DNA from: Tetrapisispora phaffii CBS 4417
Taxonomy: Eukaryota; Ascomycota; Saccharomycetes; Saccharomycetales; Saccharomycetaceae
Reading direction: 5' to 3'
Length of the DNA stretch: 64,000 bases
NCBI RefSeq assembly: GCF_000236905.1
Contig: NC_016535.1
Location: 186,001-250,000, forward strand
The notes under the pieces are model-generated. The model saw only the letters and a program-made list of their open reading frames with translations, made no database searches and was not told the DNA's origin. Below are positions 19,783 through 30,225 of the stretch, one piece after another; the stretch's first letter is position 1; the number at the start of each line of letters is the position of its first letter. A program made the position numbers and the translations under genes.

Positions 19783-20409
19783 TTATTTTTGTAAATATTC
19801 TACTAATGCATCTATGGTAATAATAGGGACATTGAATTTCTTAGAGAATTCGATACAGTCATCCAGCCTCATCATCGATCCGTCCTCATCTTTGACTAAT
19901 TCACAGATGACACCGACTTCTTGTAGACCACTCAATCTACATAGATCGACGGCAGCCTCTGTGTGGCCACGTCTCTTCAATACACCGCCATCGACTGCCC
20001 TCAAAGGACAGATATGGCCTGGTTTCAAGAAGCTCTTTGGCGTAGAGGATGGGTCCGCCAATTTTCTGCATGTCAAAGCTCTGTCATGGGAAGAGATACC
20101 TGTTGTGGTTCCTTCCTCGTAGTCGACGGTGATGGTATATGCTGTTCCGTGTCTGTCGTCGTCGAAAGACTCGTATTTCATGTTTCTCAATAATGGTAGA
20201 TCCAAGTTGTCAGCGATCTTGTTGGACATTGGGGCACATACGTAACCCGAAGAGTGACGCACTAGGAAACCCATGTCCTTGTATGTAATATTTTCAGCAG
20301 CACAGATCAAGTCACCTTCATTCTCACGGTTTTCGTCATCCATCACAATGACGAACTTGTTCTGCTTGAAATGCTCAATGACATCTTCGATTGGAGTGAA
20401 TGCGGACAT
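19783..20409 (-). CDS. RIB3: 3,4-dihydroxy-2-butanone-4-phosphate synthase (riboflavin synthesis)
   Basis: 208 residues, the same length as S. cerevisiae Rib3. The enzyme converts ribulose 5-phosphate to the four-carbon precursor of riboflavin plus formate. Motifs: FVIVMDDENRENEGDLICAA (active-site acidic residues), RHSSGYVCAP, DDRHGTAYTITVD, TGISSHDRALTCR, PGHICPLRA and GHTEAAVDL. The ATG at 20409 (MSAFTPIEDVIEHF) aligns with the family start; the same frame stays open for 67 more codons to an upstream ATG at 20610, but that extension resembles nothing and overlaps the promoter. Shares a divergent region with the OYE gene. Confidence 0.95.
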   Translation of the reverse strand: MSAFTPIEDVIEHFKQNKFVIVMDDENRENEGDLICAAENITYKDMGFLVRHSSGYVCAPMSNKIADNLDLPLLRNMKYESFDDDRHGTAYTITVDYEEGTTTGISSHDRALTCRKLADPSSTPKSFLKPGHICPLRAVDGGVLKRRGHTEAAVDLCRLSGLQEVGVICELVKDEDGSMMRLDDCIEFSKKFNVPIITIDALVEYLQK

Positions 20410-20700
20410 GTGTGTGTGCGTACGGTAGTGTACTGTTGTATGATCTAGATGCTCTGGAACCCAGGTCAAATTGATGAAGCAGACTCGTGACACACAGCCG
20501 CTTATATATGCAACTGCGACGACGATTGCAGTTGTCCAACACCAGTCTATTACTAATTTCAATGACTGAAAAATTCTGACAAGGTGATACTGTGACCTTG
20601 TTTCTAGCAAGCCGTGAAACTTCTGGGTGCTTAAAACGGTAAACGCCGGCGGTAACGCCGGCAGAAAACGCTGCCGGAGATAAAAAGCTCCCAGGCCGTC

Positions 20701-20707
20701 CGGGTAA
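20701..20707. promoter_or_regulatory. Reb1-type site
   Basis: CGGGTAA, the exact reverse complement of the Reb1 core TTACCCG, in the shared RIB3/OYE upstream region. Reb1 keeps promoters nucleosome-free and can block read-through. Consensus match only. Confidence 0.55.
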
Positions 20708-20888
20708 CCGCATCAGCAACCACTGCAACTGCAACAGCAGCAGCTTATTCAGTTGACTCGAACAAGCTGCCTGACGGCAACAGAGCTATATCTCGAGCAC
20801 ACATTACATATCCTGCAACGAAACGTATATTCAATTGCTTCCAACCAACGCCAACATGCACTCGCAGAGTCGTCTCATTGACCACTTC

Positions 20889-20895
20889 TTACCCG
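20889..20895. promoter_or_regulatory. Reb1-type site
   Basis: TTACCCG, a second Reb1 core match in the RIB3/OYE divergent region, opposite in orientation to the one at 20701 and 180 bp away. Consensus match only. Confidence 0.55.
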
Positions 20896-20921
20896 AATGC
20901 TTCAACCACATTCCTTCGACG

Positions 20922-20949
20922 TTAGTAATTAATAAGCAATTATTACTAA
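20922..20949. promoter_or_regulatory. Inverted pair of Yap1-type sites upstream of OYE
   Basis: TTAGTAA at 20922-20928 and TTACTAA at 20943-20949 are the two strands of the Yap1 response element TTACTAA, 14 bases apart. S. cerevisiae OYE genes are induced by oxidative stress, with Yap1 and Skn7 involved, so the placement about 330 bases before the OYE start fits. Binding is inferred. Confidence 0.55.
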
Positions 20950-21280
20950 TGTGTTTAAGCATAGTGCGGTAAGCCTTATTGGATAGACTTAAATTCCATG
21001 CATCGGTGCACCTCCCGAACTGTTTTCATTATCAATCTCTTCATTGCAGTGTAACTGCTACCCATCATTCCCATACCGGTTCTTTTTATTTCATGTGGGT
21101 TGATGCTAAACCTTGATTATTAATCCAGTTGTAGTTTGGGTCAACAGGTCCAAGATGGAACATTCAATTGATATATATATGTGTGCATATGTGCATCGTA
21201 TAAATAAATAACTTGATGCACAGCGTTCAGCACTCTTGTCTTATAATCGCAAAGCACAAATACAGTATACATTAACAACC

Positions 21281-22462
21281 ATGAGCTTTGTTAAAAATAA
21301 TTCTAATGCTTTCTTAAAAGAATCCAACTTATTCAAACCAATCACTGTTGGTGATATAACGTTGGGCCAGCGCATCTCTATGTCACCATTGACTAGAATG
21401 AGAGCAGATCCGTCTAATCATGTTCCAAAAGAAATCGTCACTACCTACTACAAACAACGTGCTGAAAGGAAAGGAACTTTAATCATCTCAGAGGCCACTT
21501 TCATCTCAGAGGCCGCTACTGGTTACGACCATGCGCCAGGTATCTATTCAAAAGAACAAATTGAGGCTTGGAAGAAAATTATCAAAGCTGTTCATGATGA
21601 GGGCTCATTCTTCTTCTCTCAACTGTGGAGTTTAGGATGGCAAGCATCCCCAGAGTCGATCGCCAAGCATGGTTTGCAATATTTGGCCCCTTCTGAGTCT
21701 CCATTCATGGATGAAACGCAAGAAAAAGCCTGTAAGGATAACAACGTCAAGCAACATGCAATGACTAAAGAGGAGATCAAGAGCATGGTTGCTGACTATG
21801 TTCAAGCCGCTAAGAATGCAATTGAGGCCGGTGCTGATGGTGTAGAAATCCATGCTGCTAATGGTTACTTACCAAATCAATTTTTGGATCCACTGTCTAA
21901 CAGAAGAACTGACGAATATGGTGGTTCTATTGAAAATAGATGTAGATTTGTTTTGGAGATTGTCGATGGCGTCATTGAAGCTGTCGGTGCTTCTAAAGTC
22001 GGCATCAGACTTTCACCATACGGCACGTATGGTTCCATGACCGGCTCTGCAGACCCAACTCTATTAGCTACATATGCCTTCGTAGTTGGTGAACTTGAAA
22101 AGAGAGCTAAATCTGGTAAAAGAATGGCTTATATACATGCCATCGAGCCGGAGAAATCAGATATTGAAGCTGGTAAGTCTCTAAATTTTATTTTCTCCAT
22201 TTGGGAAGGTGTGGTTATTAGAGCTGCTAATATGATCCAAAATTTTGAGAAAACCAAAGAATTCGTCGATAACAACGACAGAACAATCATCTCATATGGC
22301 TCTTTTTTCATTGCTAATCCAGATTTGATCGATCGTTTGGAAAAGGGCTTGCCATTTAACAAGCCTGATGTTTCCCTTTTCTTCACTAGAGAAAAGGAAG
22401 GTTACATTGATTATCCAGTGTACGCAGACGCTGTTAAGCTAGGTTACAAATTAGAAGAATAA
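21281..22462 (+). CDS. OYE2: Old yellow enzyme (NADPH dehydrogenase, OYE2/OYE3 family)
   Basis: 393 residues from the ATG at 21281 (MSFVKNN). An FMN-dependent ene-reductase that uses NADPH to reduce the C=C bond of unsaturated carbonyl compounds and is linked to oxidative-stress defence. Visible: PLTRMRA near the FMN, SQLWSLGW, the substrate-binding H..N pair and tyrosine in VEIHAANGYLPNQFLDP, RTDEYGGSIENR, RLSPYGTYGSM and SYGSFFIANPDL. An ATG 15 codons upstream in the same frame exists (21236) but the shorter start matches the family. It cannot be split between OYE2 and OYE3 by eye; the symbol is for the family. Confidence 0.88.
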   Translation: MSFVKNNSNAFLKESNLFKPITVGDITLGQRISMSPLTRMRADPSNHVPKEIVTTYYKQRAERKGTLIISEATFISEAATGYDHAPGIYSKEQIEAWKKIIKAVHDEGSFFFSQLWSLGWQASPESIAKHGLQYLAPSESPFMDETQEKACKDNNVKQHAMTKEEIKSMVADYVQAAKNAIEAGADGVEIHAANGYLPNQFLDPLSNRRTDEYGGSIENRCRFVLEIVDGVIEAVGASKVGIRLSPYGTYGSMTGSADPTLLATYAFVVGELEKRAKSGKRMAYIHAIEPEKSDIEAGKSLNFIFSIWEGVVIRAANMIQNFEKTKEFVDNNDRTIISYGSFFIANPDLIDRLEKGLPFNKPDVSLFFTREKEGYIDYPVYADAVKLGYKLEE

Positions 22463-22874
22463 GTAACTCAAAAATTGTCAAATAGTCTTTCTTCACCAAT
22501 TTATTTATCTATGTAGGTATCTGTTTTTATGTCCTCTATGCACTTGCAGTGGGTATAGGAGCAAGTCAATTCTATTCTATGTTAATCTATTTTCTATTCT
22601 AATTGCAACTGTAAGGAGAATTAAATAATTGACGCCATCAACTGAATAGGAATGGCCATTTGCTATTTACTGACACTCACTTTTATCCACTGACACTCTT
22701 TTATATATATCACGTGACTACTAATAAAATTTTATTTTAATACTAAGCTGATGAGAATGGTATGTACTTCACTCAACTTCAATATAAGATGAAGCATAAT
22801 TGAAAGTGCATAGAGGCTGTCAACATATATATAGCGACTCAGGTTCTGCGATCTGTATAGCTTAGCATTCATAG
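22463..22874. other. Intergenic: SDD3 promoter with Cbf1-type site
   Basis: 412 bases between OYE and SDD3. TCACGTGAC at 22710-22718 is a full Cbf1-type E-box (RTCACRTG). CACTGACAC/CACTGACACT short repeat near 22673-22696. No RNA gene seen. Confidence 0.5.
22710..22718. promoter_or_regulatory. CACGTG E-box (Cbf1/Pho4 type)
   Basis: TCACGTGAC, a palindromic E-box about 160 bases before the SDD3 start. The flanking T and A favour Cbf1 over Pho4. Consensus match only. Confidence 0.45.
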
Positions 22875-25800
22875 ATGACTTGGAAAAAATTGGTCAGCTT
22901 CCAGTTGGAATATGCCCCACAATATAAAATTACTAAATATGTGTCAGAAGAATCTCATTTACAATTAGTCCATATTGATCACAAGACTTCTCCTCTGGTC
23001 CAAGGTTATTTTGCTGTGGCTACAGAATGTGGTAATGACTCCGGTGTTCCACACACCTTAGAACATTTGATCTTCATGGGCTCTCCAAAATACCCATATA
23101 AAGGTTTATTGGATACCGTCGGAAACTTATGCATGTCATCGACAAATGCATGGACCGCGACAGATCAAACTGTATACACTCTAACTAGTGCAGGTTGGAC
23201 AGGTTTTAAAAAATTGTTGCCAATGTACTTGGAACACATTATAAATCCTACATTAACTGATGACGCTTACGTCACGGAAGTTTATCATATTGACCCAGAC
23301 ACTTTGACTGATAAAGGTGTTGTGTATAGTGAGATGGAAGCCATTGAAACTCAAAATTGGTTTGTTACAATGTTGGAGAAGCAACGAATGATGTTCCCAG
23401 AAGGCAATGGATACCGTTCTGAAACTGGTGGTTTGACAGAAAACTTAAGAAACTTAACTAATGAGGAAATCAAACAATTTCATGCAGATTACTATAAAAG
23501 AGAAAATTTATGTATTATAATATGTGGTAATCTTCCAGAAGAAGAATTGTTGGCCACAGTATCCGAATGGGATAATGAGACAATGGAACCAATAAACAGT
23601 GAGAGACCCTTAATGAAAAGGCCTTTTGTTGAATCTGGGATATCCCAAATTCCCCAATCAAGAGATGAGATCGTCGAATCTGTTGTTGAATTTCCAGAAT
23701 TAGATGAGAGTCAAAGCGAACTATTGTTTTCTTGGATTGGTGAACCATATGATAATTATGAAAATGACTTAGCCACATCTATCTTGTTAGATTATTTAAC
23801 AGAGACTGCCATCGCGCCATTTAATAAAATATTAGTAGAAATTGAGGATCCAATGGCAAATTCTGTTGATTACTGGACTGATGATTTCAGCAGAACAATA
23901 ATAAATTTAAGTATTCATGGTGTACCAACAGGAAGAATCGATGAAACTAAGGAAAAGGTATTAGAAATTATTAAAACACATAAAATTGATTTACCAAGAA
24001 TGAAACAAATGATTGATAACGGCAAATGGGATTACATACTTAGATGTGAAAAAAATGGTGATTCAGTTATATCGCAAGCCGTTATTACTGACTTCATATA
24101 TGGTGATAAAAATGGCGAATCCTTGAAGAGAACATTATTTGATTTGTCTGATTTCGATGCTATTTTTCACTGGAATGAAGAAAAGTGGCAACAGTTACTA
24201 AATGATATTTTTATTAATAATAAACCAGTTATTGTTTTGGGTAAGCCCAGTAAAGCATTATATCAATTACAGGAAGACAGGCAATCAGAAATTATTATTG
24301 ATAGGGAAGCAGAATGTGTAGCTGATGAAAACAGAAAACCATTTCTAAGAAAATTATTAGATAAAGCTATATTGAATAATGAGAAAGAAATTCCTAGTGA
24401 ATTATTTGACCGCTATACTATTGAAGATCCTCTAAATAGTGTTGATTTAATTGAAACCCAAGGTATCACACTAATAGACAATTTCAAAGATAATGGCAGT
24501 GATGAATTGACTAAAAACCTATTAACTTTGAAACCAAAAGATTTCCCTTTTTTCATTCATGCAGAGCACTTTCAATCGCAATTTATTGAATTTCATGTTT
24601 TGGTAAACTCTTGGTCAGTAAAGGATGTCGAGTTATTGCCTTATTTTCACATTTTTAACGAATTGTTTTCTTTACCAATGAGTTTGGATGATGGATCTAT
24701 AATGTCATATGAAGAAGTTATCACAAAATTAAAGAATGAAACAGTTGACTCAAATATTTCGTTAGGTTTGCAAGGTTCTACAACTGATTTGATTGATTTT
24801 AGAATTCGATGTAAATCATTGAATTATATGGAGGCTGTCAAATGGATTAAATATTGTTTGTATGATATGATTTTTGATGAAAAAAGAGTTGGTATTCTTT
24901 TAGAAAATTATTGTAATTCTATTGTTGAATTAAAAAGAGAAGGTGACACTATGCTTGAGTCATTAAAAAACAGATATATTTATAATACTAGATCAATGAA
25001 AAAATCAGTAGATGCTTTATATGTGGAGGATAAACTTGAATCGATTTTAGATGATTTGGAAGATGGTAAATTTAGTTCAAATATTTTACCAAAACTTGAA
25101 GAAATGAGAAAACAATTGAGAGAAAATTTTGCTAATTACCAAATTATTATTTTAGGTGATATCTCTAAAATACTTGATAACTTTTTTGAACCTTGGAATG
25201 ATTTAATAAATGAACATAAAAAGCATAAGCCATCCGATAAACGGAATAACGGTATTCCGGAAATTCCAAAGCACTTAGAATTGTTAACTCCGTTAGGAAA
25301 TGATCTAAAACAAAAAGCATTTATTATTACTACACCTGCTTCCGATTCAACATACATGAGTTTAGTAACGAAAGTAAAATTTAATATGGATTATTCTCAC
25401 CCAGATTATGCGGCAGTGTCTTTAGCATCTGAATATTTACAATGTGTTGAAGGTCCTTTCTGGAAAGGTATCCGTGGTGCAGGTTTAGCCTATGGTGCGA
25501 ACATGATGGGTCAAACTGAGAGTAATATTTGGGAATTTAGTATCATGAGAGGTACAGATATCATTAAATGTTTCGAAATTGCAAAGAAAATTGTTAATGA
25601 TTATGCAAATAATGAATTGAACTTTGAGCCAAAATTATTGGAAGGTGCATTGAGTAGTATCATTAACAGAATAGCAACTATGGAAAGTAGTTATTTCAGT
25701 TCAGCGATTTCTAAGTATATTGATCAGTTCTTGAGAAAAAGGGGAACTGATTTCAACATAAAATATCTTGAAAATTTGTCCAACGTTGGAGTCGATGATT

Positions 25801-25991
25801 TAAGATATGTCACAAAGAAATACTTGACAAATCTATTTGATGTCAAGAATGGCGCTGTGTTTATTAGTTGTCATCCGAGTAAGTTAGAAGAAATTCAAAA
25901 GTATTTAAAAGCTAATAATTACGAAATTGAAGTTGAAGAGTTAGAGGACGACGAAGATGATGACAATGAGGAAGATGAGGAAGATGATTAA
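22875..25991 (+). CDS. SDD3: M16C-type metallopeptidase-like protein (YOL098C/Sdd3)
   Basis: 1038 residues, close to the S. cerevisiae YOL098C length. The inverted zinc motif of M16 peptidases is present as HTLEH at residues 60-64, with the family context GVPHTLEHLIFMGS and NAWTATDQTVYTL, and a distal EMEAIE acidic segment. The C-terminal half repeats the M16 fold (PASDSTYMSLV, YLQCVEGPFWKGIRGAGLAYG). The tail is an Asp/Glu run also seen in the ortholog. The cellular substrate is unknown to me; in S. cerevisiae it is a cytosolic putative metalloprotease. The neighbours WRS1 and PKH match the YOL097C-YOL100W order. Confidence 0.93.
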   Translation: MTWKKLVSFQLEYAPQYKITKYVSEESHLQLVHIDHKTSPLVQGYFAVATECGNDSGVPHTLEHLIFMGSPKYPYKGLLDTVGNLCMSSTNAWTATDQTVYTLTSAGWTGFKKLLPMYLEHIINPTLTDDAYVTEVYHIDPDTLTDKGVVYSEMEAIETQNWFVTMLEKQRMMFPEGNGYRSETGGLTENLRNLTNEEIKQFHADYYKRENLCIIICGNLPEEELLATVSEWDNETMEPINSERPLMKRPFVESGISQIPQSRDEIVESVVEFPELDESQSELLFSWIGEPYDNYENDLATSILLDYLTETAIAPFNKILVEIEDPMANSVDYWTDDFSRTIINLSIHGVPTGRIDETKEKVLEIIKTHKIDLPRMKQMIDNGKWDYILRCEKNGDSVISQAVITDFIYGDKNGESLKRTLFDLSDFDAIFHWNEEKWQQLLNDIFINNKPVIVLGKPSKALYQLQEDRQSEIIIDREAECVADENRKPFLRKLLDKAILNNEKEIPSELFDRYTIEDPLNSVDLIETQGITLIDNFKDNGSDELTKNLLTLKPKDFPFFIHAEHFQSQFIEFHVLVNSWSVKDVELLPYFHIFNELFSLPMSLDDGSIMSYEEVITKLKNETVDSNISLGLQGSTTDLIDFRIRCKSLNYMEAVKWIKYCLYDMIFDEKRVGILLENYCNSIVELKREGDTMLESLKNRYIYNTRSMKKSVDALYVEDKLESILDDLEDGKFSSNILPKLEEMRKQLRENFANYQIIILGDISKILDNFFEPWNDLINEHKKHKPSDKRNNGIPEIPKHLELLTPLGNDLKQKAFIITTPASDSTYMSLVTKVKFNMDYSHPDYAAVSLASEYLQCVEGPFWKGIRGAGLAYGANMMGQTESNIWEFSIMRGTDIIKCFEIAKKIVNDYANNELNFEPKLLEGALSSIINRIATMESSYFSSAISKYIDQFLRKRGTDFNIKYLENLSNVGVDDLRYVTKKYLTNLFDVKNGAVFISCHPSKLEEIQKYLKANNYEIEVEELEDDEDDDNEEDEEDD

Positions 25992-26258
25992 ATATTTAGT
26001 AGTTCCATTTATATATCACTTTGAACTTCTTTACTATTCAATTTTCTTTAATTGGTGGATGTCTTAAAATTTTATTGATTATTTACTATATCTTATAATA
26101 TGCATGTCTGATTTTGATTTAAATAATATAAATGACCTTGCATATCATGAAATACAACATCATGTTATTGACATTATTTGATTTCGATACGATCATCATC
26201 TGGACTGCAAAGTTATTTAAAATTATTTATGTTTATGTGTTTGTTAAAAAACATTATT

Positions 26259-29200
26259 TCATCTTAAAGTTTTTTCTCCTAGAGCTGTCGAGGTAGGCGT
26301 TGGTGTCGATGACCTTTTACCATTATTACTTGTTCTAGTAAATGATGATGTGGAAGGATGTGGCGTGTTATGTCTTGAAATTTTACTTTGTAACGAAGAT
26401 AATCCTAGGCCTACAAAGCTATGATCTGATTTGATTGGCAATCCATTTGCTAATTTTGTTGAAGCTGGGACAGGATTAATATTTTTCTTTGATTTCTCCC
26501 TTGAACTTACAAATGAGTCAAATAACCTGTTTGGTCTTCCAACACGAGGACTACCTGGACTTGGAGGGGTGTTTGCATAAGATTTGTGTGGAGTTGGAGT
26601 CACAATTTTTGGGCTTTTCATCCCGGGATCTAAGGAGGTAGTTGTTGAAGACTCAGATTTTTCTTTTGTGCCACTAACAGATGGTGTTAAAGATGGTGTA
26701 TTATCTCGAGCTGTGTTACTCTTAGAGGATGATAATAAAACCATTCTATCGTGGTTCATTTTGATGCTATTACGAAAGTTGATAAACCATGAAGATGTGT
26801 CTTGTTTAGTGCAGCAAAATACAAATGATTTGAAAGGTGTAATTATTGCTCCTAAATTTAAGTAACCATTTTCTATTTCTGATGGAATAACAAGTTCTTT
26901 TATCTTCAGCCCAGTTTGTGAAAGTAGAATATTGGTCATAAGTTGGTAAACTCCGTTAGAATGAGATTCATCATCAACATTCTTCGCTAGTATTAATAAA
27001 CGACCATATGAAGTTAATACAAATTTTCTCTTGTAGCTTAATTCCATGAAAATAGGTTCATTTGAGTGATCTTGCTTATGAAACAGTTTCTTAAATTTGC
27101 CAAAGCCTCTTTCATCCATATTTATGGATGGTGATGGTGATTTAGACCCAGATATAGAGTTATCTTCTTCTTTTATATATAAGGAACCGCCCGGTATTTT
27201 ATAATCTGCAGCGATTGTTTTCAAATCACAACTATGATCGATATAATATCTGTTTTCTGACAAATTGATAGGATTTGACTCGTTCCTTAGACCTGCCACA
27301 CCCCCACTCCTAGCGGCCTGCGATAAAAGGGTAGTTCTTGCAGCTCCGAAACTTTGTGGGTCTAAAATATGACCGCGAGATTTATGCACACGCTTTTCCA
27401 ACGTGTTAGAGTCCATAACCGTTAAATATATGTCTCCTTCTTTAATAATTTTCTCTTGTGGATCAATTAAAAATTGTGTTAATTCCATAGCAGATTCTAT
27501 TGTAGAATTCAGTGGTCTGGTCTCTTCATTCGAAGAAAGGATTCTGGATCCTGGACTACTTACTGGAGTGGTATTAGAAGAACGCATGTAATTATTTAAT
27601 ACTGGTGTTGATGGTGACTTTGGTATCCCATGAGGTTTGCTTTTTTCTGGTGCAATTTGAGAAGATTTACTTGTTAAGTTTGATTTAGTTGAATTTGATG
27701 AGTTCACTCGTGACTTAATTTTGTGACCTGAGATAGATGGAGTTGCTTTTTCACCAACGCTGCTGATGCTGCTGATGCTGCACCGCTTGAATGTCTCACA
27801 CCAGATGCTCTTCTTGTATTGGTAAACATTTGTTGATGAAGTTTTCTCACTTGATGTTTTTGTATTCTTAGTTGAAATATCACTAGTGCTTGATTTGGCA
27901 GATGATACAGGTGTAGAAGGCACATAATTCGGGCGTGATGAAGGTCTTTTAGGAATAGATAACAAATGCCTCTTTCCTGGAGTTGTCTTCAATTCTGGAA
28001 CAGGCTGCATAGATTTTGCATTTATTTTGTATGGTTGGATTTCTGGTGGGTTATCATCCCAAATTGATCCATCACTGAAATTTTTATCATTAAAAAAATG
28101 GTGAGCTTTTATTGCCGAGATTGTTAGTCTTTGGCTAGGCTGTTTCAACAGGATCTTTTTAACTAAATCACGAATCACAACTGGAAACCCCGCTGTAAAT
28201 GCATATTGTACTTTCATCACTTTTTGAAAAGTCAAATATTCGTTAGTCGCTTTAAATGGAGGTTTACCTGCTATCATTTGGAATAATATACACCCAAATG
28301 CCCATATATCACATCTGTAGTCAGTATATGAATCATTTAAAAGTTCAGGAGTAACGTATTCGGCTGTTCCAACAAATGATTTAGATCTTGTCAGAAGATC
28401 AAAAGTTGCAGTCTTAGAATTATTATTATTTACCTTTGTTACAGGATCTAAAATTTTGGCTGTACCAAAATCTGTTAATTTAACTTTCATATCTCCATCT
28501 AATAAAATGTTTTCTGGTTTTATGTCTCTATGTATGATTCCTTTAGAATGTATAAAATGAATTGCATCTATTATCTGTGCACCATAATAGCAAGCGCACT
28601 CTTCATTTAAAGTACCGTATTTCTTCATAACTGATAAGAAATCACCATTTGGTGCATATTCTAATAAGAAGTAAAGGTGAGCTTCATCTTGAAAAGTAAA
28701 AAATAGTTTTACAACCGTTCTTGAATTATTCAGACGTTGCAAAGTGTTCTTTTCGACATTAACATACTTGACCTTCTTCTGACGTATTAAGTACTCTTTA
28801 TTGAGCACTTTGACGGCATACTTTTGATTTGATTCAATTGATGTAGCTAACATTACAGTTGAATACGAACCATCACCGATTACCTCTCCAAACTTGAAGT
28901 CATTAATACCTTTACTTATTGTTTGTTTTGTAATTTCACCTGTCTTAGGGTCAGCAACGTTTCGTACAATCTTCGCAGCACCTCTCTCAGCCCATTTTTC
29001 TCTTTGACTTTTTAATTTGTCACTCAAACTCATTTCTTCATCTAAATGTGACTCTTTTTTATTACTTGGCTCATTACTTGATAATTTTTTCGCTTGTTCA
29101 TATTTCTTTCTCATCTTTAATTGCTCTGGATCGGATAAATCACTGCTGCTGTCTTCATCTTCAGTTATTTGATCTTCATCAACGACCTCTTCATTCACCG

Positions 29201-29624
29201 ATGTATTCTTGATATCAGAGACTTCTATGCTTCCCAACGAAATCGCCTCGGAGTCGTTATTGACAGAACCTTGGCCATCACTATTGTTTTCGCTTAAATT
29301 ATATTCGTTGCTTTCAATGATACTTTCTTGAGATAAGTCGTTTAAATTTTGAAGTTTATGCTGTTTGTTATACATCTGAATAAAATTATTAGTATCAGTA
29401 AGAGCTCTCTCTCCTTTGCCTGGTACCAACACATCAGGATTATAAAGATTTATATTTGACGTACTTCTTTTATGAGGACTTATCTCTTTGTCATTAACAT
29501 GCTTCACTGTACTTTGAATGCGCACCTTATTTTTATACTGGCCTTCTAGTTTTTTTGTTAATACTTCTTCATCAGACGGTAGCAGAGGTCTTGAATTAGA
29601 ATTCACCACAGTGTTGCCTTTCAT
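26259..29624 (-). CDS. PKH2: PDK1-like protein kinase Pkh (PKH1/PKH2 ortholog)
   Basis: 1121 residues from the ATG at 29624 (MKGNTVVNSN); the longer frame begins only at TTG. Pkh kinases act downstream of sphingoid bases and phosphorylate Ypk, Sch9 and Pkc1 activation loops at the plasma membrane/eisosome. The kinase domain spans about residues 238-512: glycine loop GEVIGDGSYSTVM, AVKVLNKEYL, catalytic HRDIKPENILLD, DFGTAKI and activation segment SFVGTAEYVTPELL, typical of PDK1. A PH-like region lies around residues 830-960. Ends are Ser/Thr-rich and low-complexity. It is one gene where S. cerevisiae keeps two (YOL100W, YDR490C); the symbol is not resolved between them. Confidence 0.92.
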   Translation of the reverse strand: MKGNTVVNSNSRPLLPSDEEVLTKKLEGQYKNKVRIQSTVKHVNDKEISPHKRSTSNINLYNPDVLVPGKGERALTDTNNFIQMYNKQHKLQNLNDLSQESIIESNEYNLSENNSDGQGSVNNDSEAISLGSIEVSDIKNTSVNEEVVDEDQITEDEDSSSDLSDPEQLKMRKKYEQAKKLSSNEPSNKKESHLDEEMSLSDKLKSQREKWAERGAAKIVRNVADPKTGEITKQTISKGINDFKFGEVIGDGSYSTVMLATSIESNQKYAVKVLNKEYLIRQKKVKYVNVEKNTLQRLNNSRTVVKLFFTFQDEAHLYFLLEYAPNGDFLSVMKKYGTLNEECACYYGAQIIDAIHFIHSKGIIHRDIKPENILLDGDMKVKLTDFGTAKILDPVTKVNNNNSKTATFDLLTRSKSFVGTAEYVTPELLNDSYTDYRCDIWAFGCILFQMIAGKPPFKATNEYLTFQKVMKVQYAFTAGFPVVIRDLVKKILLKQPSQRLTISAIKAHHFFNDKNFSDGSIWDDNPPEIQPYKINAKSMQPVPELKTTPGKRHLLSIPKRPSSRPNYVPSTPVSSAKSSTSDISTKNTKTSSEKTSSTNVYQYKKSIWCETFKRCSISSISSVGEKATPSISGHKIKSRVNSSNSTKSNLTSKSSQIAPEKSKPHGIPKSPSTPVLNNYMRSSNTTPVSSPGSRILSSNEETRPLNSTIESAMELTQFLIDPQEKIIKEGDIYLTVMDSNTLEKRVHKSRGHILDPQSFGAARTTLLSQAARSGGVAGLRNESNPINLSENRYYIDHSCDLKTIAADYKIPGGSLYIKEEDNSISGSKSPSPSINMDERGFGKFKKLFHKQDHSNEPIFMELSYKRKFVLTSYGRLLILAKNVDDESHSNGVYQLMTNILLSQTGLKIKELVIPSEIENGYLNLGAIITPFKSFVFCCTKQDTSSWFINFRNSIKMNHDRMVLLSSSKSNTARDNTPSLTPSVSGTKEKSESSTTTSLDPGMKSPKIVTPTPHKSYANTPPSPGSPRVGRPNRLFDSFVSSREKSKKNINPVPASTKLANGLPIKSDHSFVGLGLSSLQSKISRHNTPHPSTSSFTRTSNNGKRSSTPTPTSTALGEKTLR

Positions 29625-30067
29625 CTCTAAATAGTATAGTTTCTTGAGTGTAAAAAACAATAAATAAGCATGAAATAGACAAATGCTGACGCTATCTCCA
29701 AATTACAGCTCAATTTCCTAAAAGCGAAGTTTTAATGATGTGTAAATCTAGCAATGAGTACAAATTATCGGAAAGATATCTTTTTTACCTTAATTTTGTT
29801 AACTAAATCAACCAATCAACCAAAAAAAAAAAATACAGATAAAAACAATAAAAAGGTCTCTGTTATATATTCAAACCGCTACTTTTTACCTCTCCTACAG
29901 GGAATAAAAAGAATGCCCAAGCAATAACCCAATTCACCGATTAAATTAATATACTATCTTACATGAATATATTTTATAATTAAATTACAAGTTCACATTT
30001 TAAAATATAGCATTCGTAACTGTTGCCATTGTAGCTTTTGTAATTTCTTTACGACACCATTAACGTT

Positions 30068-30150
30068 GTAACCCTAAAATTTCTAGAAATCGAAATCTTT
30101 GACGGGGAGGGTTACCGTGTTTGGCGATAAAAGATGGTAACCCTAGGGTT
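30068..30150. promoter_or_regulatory. Cluster of Tbf1-like GTAACCCT motifs
   Basis: GTAACCCT at 30068-30075, its complement AGGGTTAC at 30108-30115, and GTAACCCT at 30137-30144 running straight into AGGGTT (to 30150), giving the palindrome AACCCTAGGGTT. ACCCTA is the core bound by Tbf1, which in yeasts sits at snoRNA promoters and subtelomeric repeats. There is no telomeric context here. Consensus match only. Confidence 0.55.
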
Positions 30151-30225
30151 TCCTGTGTCCCTGAAATGTTTCGAAATTGTTAAATTTGATGTTATTTAAT
30201 GGTTAAATACACAAGAATGTTGCAA

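Larger units (their letters stand above)
20410..21280. other. Divergent intergenic region between RIB3 and OYE
   Basis: 871 bases. The RIB3-proximal part (about 20630-20720) is GC-rich with repeated GCCGGC/CGCCGG steps. It holds two Reb1-type sites and an inverted pair of Yap1-type sites, listed separately. No RNA gene recognised. Confidence 0.55.

Noticed and set aside
20410..20610. 67-codon N-terminal extension of RIB3 to an upstream ATG
   Set aside because: Rib3 from the 20409 ATG is already full length (208 residues); the extension is not similar to any family member and is not a convincing targeting signal.
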